Below, piece by piece: positions 25,211 to 37,200 of a stretch of 64,000 nt of DNA. Each line of letters begins with the position of its first letter. Position 1 is the stretch's first letter. Made by a program: the position numbers and the translations under genes. The stretch lies in NCBI RefSeq assembly GCF_000972845.2, contig NC_040012.1, positions 10,471,927 to 10,535,926 of the forward strand. The letters are read 5' to 3'. This DNA is from Larimichthys crocea (Eukaryota > Chordata > Actinopteri > Sciaenidae). The notes beneath the pieces are model-generated. The model ran no database searches. It saw only the letters and a program-made list of their open reading frames with translations, and was not told the origin of the DNA.

Positions 25211-25262
25211 TTTCAATATTAAAGCTTGTTGGGCTTTGCATGTGGCACGTCTGTAGCCACTG
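25211..25262 (-). pseudogene. Relic of a fifth cluster gene (end of exon 5 and 3' UTR)
   Basis: Read on the minus strand, this matches the 3' end of genes B and C: TGGCTAC-like coding sequence, TGCCACATGCAAAGCCCAAC against gene C's TGCCACCTGTAAAGCCTAAA, then the identical block CTTTAATATTGAAA of the 3' UTR. The stop codon is lost by substitution. No other exons were found to its right, so the copy is truncated or decayed. It has the same orientation as B and C. Confidence 0.6.
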
Positions 25263-25319
25263 AATCTCATACTTTAAGTAAAAGAAGCCATAACAAATAA
25301 CATGAGCATTGTTTTCCAC

Positions 25320-28300
25320 AAGTTGTCTGTAAAAGGAAGGTACACCAGTTACAGCCTCACTAATTTTATGTTAAAAGTTTAAGTTCAGTGCAAAACATCA
25401 ATGTGGAAATGTTCAAGTGAATGCTGGACGTCTGAAAGGAGAGAGATTAGCTGCAGGAGGAATTTAGATGTCAATATTAGGTAATGGACTATGGCAAGTA
25501 GATGAAGCGGGTCAGTAATTCATCCTTCCAAGATAGCCAGAAACTATTCAGTCCAGCTGCCTTGCAAGGTTAAGGAATAATGGCTGCATTTTTTATTCCC
25601 TCCCTTCAAACGGAGGAACTAAAGTCATGGCGGAATTTTGCAAAACTGAGTTCTTAAAATTCAGATCATGTAGAAATGAGGCTGTAAATCTGCAACATGA
25701 AATAATGAAGAGTAATTCCAGCAGTTGTCTATTATGCAGGTTTCAATATATTTTAATGTCATGTACTGTATTTCAGATCAAGGCCTACAAATGCTTCTCC
25801 TTCTTCCTTCCTATTGTGCTAAACTTTAATATAATAATTTATTACACTTTGCTTTGTCCAGGGAGAATATAATTAAATATATGTTGCAGAAGAATTAATC
25901 CAAGTCTCCTAAATAAATACTTTAATGTTTCTTTTTGTGGTGCACCATCAAGCTGTCACTTTGTCGTGATGAACTCCAAAACCTTTCACCGGTGTGTGAC
26001 ATGAATGTTTGCGTGTGAGAGCACGACACGAGGCCACACTCATTATGCACATGTTTATTTACAACACACAGCATTTTCTTTATCCATGGAATGGATGGAT
26101 TAAAAACAAAAGTCTCCCAAGCAGACAGTATACACTCTGTCTTTATGTACATATTATGCAATATGTTTTACTTCTCATACACTATGCCTCGGAGTATATA
26201 CTGCATGTATCTGTGTATAAGATCTTGATTGCAATTATTGCAAATGCTCCTCGTCTCTTCCGCACCCTTGCCTCTCTGGTGTATCGACTGCTGTCTAATC
26301 GGCCCCATCTACTTCCTTTTAATGACTAATGCTTAGCAGCGTGTGTCAAGGCAGACAAAAAAAAACAACAAAAAAAACAAAACACTAAGGAGTCTGGAGA
26401 TAAACAGGAACAGGTCAGAGCGTCAAGACTTCCCGATTACACTCACTTCACATCTAAAGTGTCAGAAATACCAGTGTAAATATGTAACCTTTTCAAGTTT
26501 GTGATTCACCTCACAAAGATGGAGAAACATTCACACCAGATGGTTTGTTTGTTGTCGAGGCAGTAACAGAAGGAGGAGGATTACTTGGTAGTGGTAAGAC
26601 TAGAAAAACAGCATTTCAAACCCACTTTATTGACAGTTTCTCGCCCTCAGTACAACGCAATGCAAGAGTTGAGGTGCTGAGCACAGAAGAATAAATACGG
26701 CAATAAATATAGTACTGACTCGCCTCACTGGCTGTCTTTAATTCACCCTCGCTGGAGCTATCAGATCCTCACCACAAACACACAAACTGATAAGACATCA
26801 CACACAACACTGAGCCAAAAAGGTTTTTGCTTCCACCTTAAAATACAGTGATCATGGATCAACATGGATCGATGTGCGCGGCAGTTCAGCACTGCCTCAG
26901 GAAAGAAAAGGTTTTCTTTTGTAAAAAATGTGACAGGTGCCTGGAGAAGGGAAGGATGGAGGACAGACTGGAAGTTAGTAATTTCATATAGTTCATAAGA
27001 TATGAGAGTATGGATCTGTCAATGGATTCAACAGAAACCTGCAATGCTTTCTGGTAAATTTAACCATGACAGGAAAGAATGAATGTCTGAAATGCTTTAA
27101 CAACGGCATGCATTGCCCTTGTGTAGTTTTTTATCCCTTTCAAGTGAATAATCGAGGTTCAAGCCATTTAACCCTTCCATTCATAAATTTTAGAAGAACT
27201 CCCTCTGTGATATGTTTTATGATGGCATTGCCTTGATATCAACAGAGGATTACGTCAGACATCCTGCACAGTTGATACTGATGAGCATTTTCAAGTAAAA
27301 GAGTAACAAAATCCGGCAAACTCTGAGAAATGCTATACCACACAATCACGTTGGTACGTGTGTGGCAGCAGTCAAAGGCAACTGCGACACACTATATTTC
27401 ATTAGGATCTGTACTGACTGTTTATTGCATTTATGAGACAATACACGGAGGATAGAAAAATCTCCTGTTAGCCCCAGAGTCTGCCCCTTGTTATTTTTTA
27501 TTGATCCGCATACTTAGCTGATTAAATTTGTCAACATATTACATTTTATTCATGATGTCATTTATATATATATATATATATATGCAACATCATGATATAC
27601 AGTATATGTAGTTTTCCAATATGCCTGTTAATCCCAACAGTGTTATTGTAGTTTTATAAACATTTATTGGTAATTTGTTAATATAACATAGGTATTTTTG
27701 TACAGTGGATAATTACAATTACAGTGCCCACACAAATTTTTCTAACAACCAGAATTCAGACAACAATAATTTTCGTCATTTCTGTAGATCAATTCCTGTT
27801 ATTGTTTAGACATGTTTTACTTCTTTACAACAATATTTTCACTTTTGCATTTCCTCAAAAAACTATTTGGAAATAGATGGAGTGACCTGGCCACTGAGGC
27901 CACAAGGTCAATATGTCTGTGGTAACTAAAGACGCAATGATTCTTTCTGTGTGTTTTAAAAAAGAATGGGTACCTGAACCTTCGTCCTTTCTCCCCTCCA
28001 TCTCTGTGCCCTGTGCTATGTGAAATACGATGTAAACTTACAAACCTTGTATAAAAGTTGAAAAACAAACAAACAAACAAACAAAATATGGATTAGTAAA
28101 GCTGTTTAAAATGTATGGACTGACATTGTCTGGTGTATTAGTGTCCAAACTTGGCAGGAAACAAAAAAAAATGGAAGCAGGATGTTAGCTGTTCAATAAC
28201 TAACACTACAGTACAGTTAAGTACATCTAGTGTGTGTATTTACTGTCTCTTTCACACACAGACACACACACACATAACTTACCTTCCCTTTCTCTCTCAT

Positions 28301-29322
28301 ACCCTCTAGTGGGGCAGTAAATGATAGCATACTTGCCATCAGGTGTTTAGCACAGCATGGCACATTTTCAAGAGCAATGAACCCATTTTTAGATCAAACC
28401 GTCCTTAATTACTGGTTATGAAATTGAATTATGCAATATTTTAGTAATTAACGCCTTCATGCGCTGTTTGTATTCCTACTGTGTCACTTGGTATCCACAC
28501 CAGAGAAACAGAGAGAAAGAGAAGGGAGTTTTAAGCAATCTGTGATTAAGGCAGTCTCATAAATATTGCAGAGAGGTTTTTGGCCCCTGTTTTGGAGATA
28601 GACTGCCACCACAGTCTTGAGTTCCTAGCTCTTACTAACGGCTGCTTCCTATCCCCACAGATTACAGAGAAGACGGGTGGATGTGAATACCAATGGCGAA
28701 AAAAGAAAATCTGAGTAAGATGCCACAATGTTTGATCCATGGAGGAAAAATATCCCATCAAAAACAACATCGAGCAGTAATCCTCTTTGGAAGAAAAGGT
28801 CATATTTGGTTTGTGTATCAGTCCTCCACACAATGAATAATCTTTTACAGGGATCCTAAATATAAAATAAAATAAAAAAGCACAGCTCAGAGCGATTTAA
28901 TTAAGAAACCAAAGTAAAGTAGAAGCCTATATCTAATTTGTCCACTGAAATTAGTGCTAGGGGATTTTTAAGCGGCGTGCAGAGACGAGGATAGACAAAG
29001 GTCCCACTTACAGTAGCTTAACTCTGTCTCACTTAATTGAGTTCATTCCAAGATACAGAAAAAGTCAAAGCGGATACATACATATTAGTTGGACATAGGA
29101 GATGTGGCTCCCGCACTGTCTTCAGTCGAGTTCTGCTGATCGTTTCGTTTCCTTGCAGCTTGCACGTTATGAGTTCAGGCAGTTTTTAAATCTGCCAACA
29201 TGGCAATCCTTATGTACTGTACCCTTTACAGTACTTCCAATTGCTGTACTCAGGGCTTCAAGTAATAACTAGACCTTTATCAGAGCTTCACACCCCTCTC
29301 TATACAGTTCAATAACAGTCCC
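25320..29322. other. Gap with the probable mmp16 3' UTR
   Basis: No coding sequence was recognised. An (AT)n run lies at 27562-27583 and short (CA) tracts near 28255-28275. The right part (perhaps 26.5-29.3 kb) is probably mmp16 3' UTR, since the mmp16 stop is at 29323 on the minus strand, but no end point can be fixed by eye. Confidence 0.4.
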
Positions 29323-31234
29323 TCAGACCCACTCCTGCATAGAGCGCTTGCAGTAAAGTATGTGGCGCTGTGTGCTCTTCCTCCTGAACTGGAAAACAGT
29401 GTAGAGGAGGACCATCATGCACAGGGCCAGGACACAGGGGATAGCGATGGCAACTGCTTTCTCCGTACCCCCCGTGCTGTCCAGTTTGATGACAACGTCC
29501 GCTTCGCCATTGTCGTAGTGCCGTTCCTCCGCCACTGGGGGGTTCCAATCCCAGTCCGGATCAGCAGGTAGACCGTCACAGCCCATGAAGTCTCTCAGGA
29601 TGGACCGTGGGTAGCCGGGCTCCACACGAAGCAGTTGGTTGTTGAACTTCCAGTACTCCTTTCCCTTGTAAAAGTAGGTAAAGCCTGGAGGGAGGTGGGA
29701 CACAACAAATCCACTTTTAACTTTGCAAAGATGGAGTACTGTACCACAGAGCATGCACCACTTCATCCTGCGATACAGTTTTCTTTCCTTTGGATTGACT
29801 GGTCGATCACACAAGCTATGGTGTAGCGTATTGCAACAGAATTTCCTTTCCTTTTGCACCAGCTATGAAGAGCTCGGCTGCTTTGAACTGTTTTAACTTC
29901 AGATTTTAAAGCATCTCTGTTGATGGTTTCTACATTTACTCTGGAAAACCACAAGTTACGGCAACTTCCTGCTTTCCTTCTGTCATGCTGTTGCATTCAG
30001 ATCTAAAAAGGTAGCAACACATACCCAACAAAAACATCTGAAAAGAAACTAGGTCTCTCTACAGTGTTTGAAGGTGTTGCTCTTTATCTTTTATAAATGT
30101 CACTTTGTCTTTCAAACAGTGTGCTTAGCTCCAATTTCACTGACTAGTTACATAAACCTGTCATACCGTTGGCTTTATCCACAAAAGCTCCCTGTGGAGA
30201 GTCAGGGATGCCCTTCCAGATCGTGATGGGTTTGGGATAACCTGGATCCATGGTCCTCATGTCCTCGTTGTACCTCCAGTATCTAGAGCAGCACAGACAC
30301 AGACACTGCAGTCAATACAGAGGCATGTACCCCTATGAGACATCAGACCCTGCAGGGACAGTCTGTTGATCTGGGTTAATCCTAAGTAGGAGGAAATTGC
30401 ACATTCTTGCAAAGTACAAACAAATCCACAAACACTAATCAGCACAGAATGATGAGAGTTTAATTAATCCAACACCTGGATGCGGTTTTCAAATCTGTCC
30501 AGGCCACAAACACAAGATCTATTTCTCCATCTTCTAGAGTAAACAAAGGTTACTAACTTCCCCTATTCTGTTCTGTCAAGCATCACCAGCATCCAAATCA
30601 TCCAGAGAGACTGCCCTCAGTGTCCCTTCAACAGGACCTCAGACTAGAGCTGAGGGACAAGATCAAATAGAGTGAAGATAAGTAAATGCGAAAAGGTGCT
30701 GCACTGTTGAATCCAGGCTTTTCAAGGCTTAGTATCAGGTGTAAACAGACCCATCGCTAACTGACAAAACAGCACAGGTTTCTCCTCAAATGCAAACAGA
30801 GTCAATTTATAACCTGAGCAGGAGGTGACTTAAATAGGCTACCACACAAAATCAAAAAGAAGAATCAAATATTGTTGCTCACCGTGACAAAGTTCGATAT
30901 AGTAACCAGTTGGCTGTTACTCTGCTGGAAGAAGACTATTTGCTTTGACTATAAAACAGCTTTTACGACCAGGACGAATACAGTATTTTGAAGCAGCACT
31001 GGACTTGTGCACCCACAATCTGACCATTTAATGCACAGCATTGATTGATTTATATGAATTAATTCATATGACCAGAGAAAGTGGTCCATCAATCATCCGT
31101 ACTGTGTTTATCTGTCGAGCAAATTTGTTTTCAGGGGTTGTTGTGATTGATCTGTTTCTCATATACTGGCACTCACACACATAAATCTTGCCACACAGTG
31201 TCATTTCTTTGAATTAGAGCAAGCGCCAACATAT

Positions 31235-31266
<32 letters not shown>

Positions 31267-34200
31267 TAAAATCATGTTTGTGATGATGGACAGAATGTCC
31301 TGTTTGTCATGATGTGAAGCAGCAGGTTGAGGGATGACAGTACCATGACAAAGCATTTTGTCAGCTTTTACCACAAGGTCCCCTGACCTCTTAGGATGTG
31401 ATTTATCATGACAGCTGAACAAACATGTGAGTCACTCTGGCATGCTTTTAAACTTTAAGACCCTTGCAACGCATGCGGGTCTTGATTTGGTTGTTTTGGA
31501 AAGGCTCGCTCCCCGATTTCCGTTCTCTTCCAGCTATAAGTAATCAGTCAATGTATGGAAGTAGATGAATATATATAAATATAAATACTGTGCAGAAAAA
31601 GTAACGCAATCAACATCACAAATGTTGCACTGGCATTGGGTCATAATGACTTGAAAGCCAATAAGCAGCATTTGTCAGCTGTTAAATAGGCAATCATCTT
31701 CAAAGCAACATGTGACAGCTTACAAAGCTTCAATGATGCCAGCTAATCTATGCCAAAACTGAAGATGTATTGATCAACGAACTTGCAAAATAATTAAATA
31801 TCTCAAAGAAAACAGTCCCAAAAATCATTAAATGTTCCAACCAGAGACAAACTGCACTGACAAAGAGGAACAGAGGAGAAGGAGGCAACAAAATACTTTA
31901 GATTTTCTTCTTTTGTCTGTAGGATTCACTCCTCAATGTGCTGTATTATCCCTTGGTAACATGGGCTGATAATAAACTTTAATAGAGATTTTAACCATCA
32001 ATGGTCCTCATAGTACTTGACATTCCAGCTCTGCTAAGTGTTCAACTTCACAGCACTAATAACCGTTCCACACAGACCTGTCTCCTTTGAAGAAGTAGGT
32101 TTTGGCGACATCCTCCCACCAGACAGCTGTCTCGATACTCTGAGTGGGCATGCCGCTCCCGAACAGCGAGATGTCCTGAGGGTACGAAGGTTGGAGAGTT
32201 GTGTCCTTGAAGACCCAGAAACGGTTTCCTAAAATACACACAAAAAAAGTTAGGAGGCTCTGGGACAAAGACATTAACATAAAGATGATCTCCAAAAAAA
32301 AATTACGCTAGACAACACACAGCTCATTCATGCCTTCTGTGTGTTTTTTTTTCTCTTCCACTGAGTCTATTTATTTCTATTCATCACGAGATTTCAAAGG
32401 TCAGATGTATCTCCTTGTTTACAAAATATCTCCACAGCAGAAAATCTATGCAGTGTTATCTATAATACAATAAACAGCAAGATGATGCTCTGAAGGCAAC
32501 TCCGCCGAGACTTGTTGTTTTCAGTTTTATTGAAGCTATTGTTGCATTTAATTCAGTTTGATCATAAGTGCCTCAGGCAGAGTGGGGAGAGCTTGCAGTA
32601 AGTAGCTAGACACTCACACACACACACACACACACACACATGCAGTTAAGTCCCCCTGCGAGAATAAATAAAGCATGAGGCACTCTGATCCCACTGGGTG
32701 ACAGATGTCATGTTAATCTGCCTGATGGACGGATGGATGTACTGGACCTGCACCCGTTTTGTTACCGTAGAGAACGCAAAACAGCCTCAAAGTCACCCAG
32801 TCAGTTGGCATATGATAAAAGATTACTGTTTGTTTAGAGAGCTCACACATACACACTGACATCGAACAGTGCTATGCAATAATAATTTATTATTTCTGAT
32901 AGAAGATTTTTGCATGTTTGAAGAGCTTACACTGTGTGCACTTGTACTAATGTCATAAAACATTCTGTTTGTTAGTTCTCAGTTACTACATTATTGTGAT
33001 TTAGTGGAAAAATATCATTAATATGTATTCAAGGGTTAGACATTAATTTGTATGATCTGTATGAGACTTTCTCTTAATTTATGGATTAACTTGATTATTG
33101 ATCTAATAAAAACAAAAAGTAAAGCAGCTCTGAAGATTTTTCTGGGGAACAAATAAAAGTTTTGTTTACATTCAATGTTTTTACTTAAATGCATAGCGTG
33201 TATGACAAATATGTTGAATGCATTTCTTCAAAAAGCACCTGCTGCAAAGCTCATTTACATTCATCTTTTCCAGCGAGCCCTCTTCTTAATACATTACAAT
33301 TTTTGCCAAGTTACCAGCAGCACTTGTCACATAGTGAAATGGTGTGAAAGTGGTAGCAAATATGCATCATGTCATCCATGTGCAAACTAGTGCACTTACA
33401 TAATACAAATATTGCTCTTTAGCACTGCTAGTGGTCAAAAACTTAACAGGGTGCCTTTAATAAATTCAAAAACTGAAAATGGGCAACTTATTACCTTTGA
33501 AAAAGACAAATTTCCCTTCGCTATTTTCATACACGGCATCAATTTTGGGAGGCAAGCCTTTCCAGAAGTAGTTGATCTGCATGGGGTAGCCAGGGACTAC
33601 TGAGTTGTCCCGTACCCTCCAAAACCACTGGTCCTGTAGAAATGAATAAGGTAGACTCATCATCATCATCTTGATCATCGTCATCATCATACCAGCACCT
33701 GTGTTTATACAGGCTGATGTACTACTCTACTCTACCTTGAACACAAAAAGCTCCTGCCGGAGGATGGCCAGCGTGTTGAAGCCTCCATCACAGATGTTGG
33801 GTTTGGAGTTGGGGTTGGAGGGTTTGGCCTGTGGAGGGCGATGCGGTCTGGCGTGGCGGTCGTGCTTACGGGGTTCTGACGGAGGGTGGAAGCGAGGAGG
33901 TGGGACTGTGGGTGGGGGCCTGGTTGGCTGTGGTGCTCTATCCGGTGGACCTAAAAAAACAAGAAGTATTTCAACCTCCTTCCATACAAGTTTGTACTAT
34001 TTTCGATATATTAAATAAGTTTGCAGTTTTTCATCAATGCACCTTCAAATTTAGCACAGATGATTTGGCACTCTGTGAGTTGACTCATGTTGCTTTGAAA
34101 ACGCCTCTTGGCTTTGACAGCTGACAAATGCTGTTTACTGGCATTCAACCCAACATATTTTTGCAGCAGCATTTGCAATTGTGACTCAATCAAATCTTGG

Positions 34201-37200
34201 AACAATATATTGCTCTGAATGGCTCCATCTATCTACTTCTGACTACTATAATTAGCAGAAAAACAAGTTGTTTGTCTTAGTTCAACATCTACATCATCTC
34301 TGAACCACATGCTATAAAGTTTAGGGTTACCATAGATTTTCTGGATGCCCTGTAGGTCGTCGTGAGGTAGTTTGAAGTTCTCTGTGTCCATGTACTGGTA
34401 GAAAGGAGCCATGATAGCAGTGGGGTCATTAGAGTGTTCCAAACCGAGGGCGTGGCCCAGCTCATGCACCGCAACCAAGAACAGGTCGTTACCTGGAGAG
34501 GAAGGGGGCATTGTGAGTGCACAAACATAAAGTATGTATAGTATTGTACATGCGGAAGTAGAATGAATCTGACTATAGGTGGGGTGTGATCAAACGGAAA
34601 AAGAAAACATACAGCCGTGCGCAAACACACTCAGGTGACAGACAGTGACGCACAGAAATATAAAAATAATACAGAGAGAAAAAGGATTAATATGGACATC
34701 AGACATTTTAATAGTTATTATGGCCACCTGTATATTCTATGAGTCATCGTGCCACATACTACAGTGTCACTGAAGCTGAGCTAATGGCTGTAATGTGTTA
34801 CAGGAAGCACTGAAGGAGAGATGGGGCGATGAGACAAGTGGGAGCATAAGTAGGCGCATTAAAATTCAACCGTCTCTCAGGTCTTGTAGTAACTACTTGA
34901 TTGAGAAAATAAATCAACAACAATTTTGATGTATAATTTAAGCTATTTATCAAGCAGAGTATGTTCCAGAGAGAGTTCCAGGCTCTTTTTGCTTTATTTC
35001 TCAGTTTTATGACATTGTAAATGGACCTTTCGGTTTCTTTTTTCCAGTTGAGCCATTTAAAGACATTACTTTGCGCTCTCAGGACTCGCGGTGTCATTAT
35101 TTTTTTGACATTTTATAGACAAACCGTTAAACACGTAATTGGCAAATAAACGGTTGATTAATCAACAATGAAAATAATCATTACTCGCAGCCCTCTGGTC
35201 CAGACATTAACTTTCATTGAGCTAATGGTGCAGCGTAGTGCAAGTAAAGATTACTGGAGGTAAATTGCGAAGCACGAGCACTTTTCCCATTTAGCTCTGC
35301 AAGAGGAGATACGCCACATGTGAGCCAGAGAGAGCAGAGGGACACACACTCATGTTTCTGCCCAGGGCACTAGAACATTGAAAACACACATTCATACAGT
35401 GTAATGTACCTGAGCACATACAAATGTCGGTATAGCACAAAGAAACACTGTTTATCTGGTTTGTATCACATTCAAACTGGAAATGCCATGGTCAATGTCT
35501 ATGGTCAGCAGCTCAGCTCAGCGTCAGCCTGATTTACAAAGAAGTTCCCCATTTACGTAAAGCTTGTGACTGAAGCTGTCCTCGGGAGATTGTCGCCCTT
35601 TATAACATGATATCCACTCCTGCCAGCGACGCTGCACAAAACAACCACTGACCCTCAGCCAGCAGCTAAAAGGTTACACCTCCCCCTCCCCCATTATCTA
35701 ACACAACCAGCCTCTTCCACCTAACCAAAAATGTCCCACAAGGACTCCCAGGAGACAGGTCGGAGCTACCATTAGCACACATGTCAACATGCAACATTTA
35801 CAATTGCCCTGCTGTGAAAGCCCATTAAAGGTTGCACAGCTTTCGAGACACATACGGTCAGACAGAAGATTTTCAGAATCCGCCTCAGCACTCCACGTAG
35901 ATAACCATGGGACACTGCGCAAGGGAGAACATGAATTTGACTTGGGAGTCTGAGACAATTACCATTGGAGTATGAGAACAAAAGACAGAGAGAGGGAGGG
36001 GAGCTGATGGGTGGCAAGCACTTTCCCAGAACAAACACAATGGGAGCTGTTACCCTCCTTTCCCACTAATGGGAGGATAAAATGTAAGCGTATGGCACAT
36101 GGGTATTAGCAAAGTAGCCTGGTGGTGCTCTGACAAGCCTGGCGCCCTGTTGGTAGGCTAATTAAAGTGTGTGGATGCACAGAAAGGAATCTTATCTCCC
36201 TCTCTGGACTGCTGTGCCCTGCTGAATCCAGATTGGCAGGGTGGCCCACATAACCTGTAATGTGGGCCACTCTTATATAACCCCTAATAAAGTAACCAAC
36301 CTTATTATAAACATTATGGATAGCATAATATGGAATGACATGAAACCCACATAAGTCATGATAACCCAAACAAATTCAACAACATAACATGAGTTAACAT
36401 CATCTACACACCATAAGACAGGAAGAAGCAATATCTCATGGCGTCCAAACTAATATGCCAAACCCAACCAAATTTACAGTGTAACTTAACCTAAACTTAA
36501 TCTAATATTTATAATAACATAACATGGCATGTAAAATGATATAAGACAACATAACATGACTTACACATAACTCATAATAACCTAACCTAACCTTATGTAC
36601 TGCGGTTTAACCCACTATAACCTACATAAAAGGTGGACTGGTAGCTGGAGAGGTGGCCGTTCACCTCCTGAGCACTGCCGAGGTGCCCTTGAGCAAGGTG
36701 CTGAACCCCTAACTGCTCTGCTAAGGGCGCCGCTACGTGGATCCCTATCACTCCACCGTCTCTCTATACTTGCATGTCTATAAGCCCTCTGTGTGCATGA
36801 GTGTGGTTGTATTTCAGGCCTATATGTGTAAAACCTTCTATCCTATTCCAATATATCCATAAAAACACAACATTATATAACATGAAATAACACATTAAAG
36901 CACAGCACAACACAACAAAACATGATATAACACAACATGACATAACCTAACTAACCTGATCTTATATTCCTATAATAATGCAACCCCAGACATACAAACA
37001 AGACAAGACAACATTTCATACAGCAACGCACATATACACACATGTACAACATAACACATAATAAGCTAACATGACCTAATGTACTCTATAATAAAGCAAC
37101 ACAAGACAACATAACATAACATGACACAATAAGAAAATACTAAAATATAATATATTCATAAAAACGTAAACATTATACATATATATATATAACACAGCAC

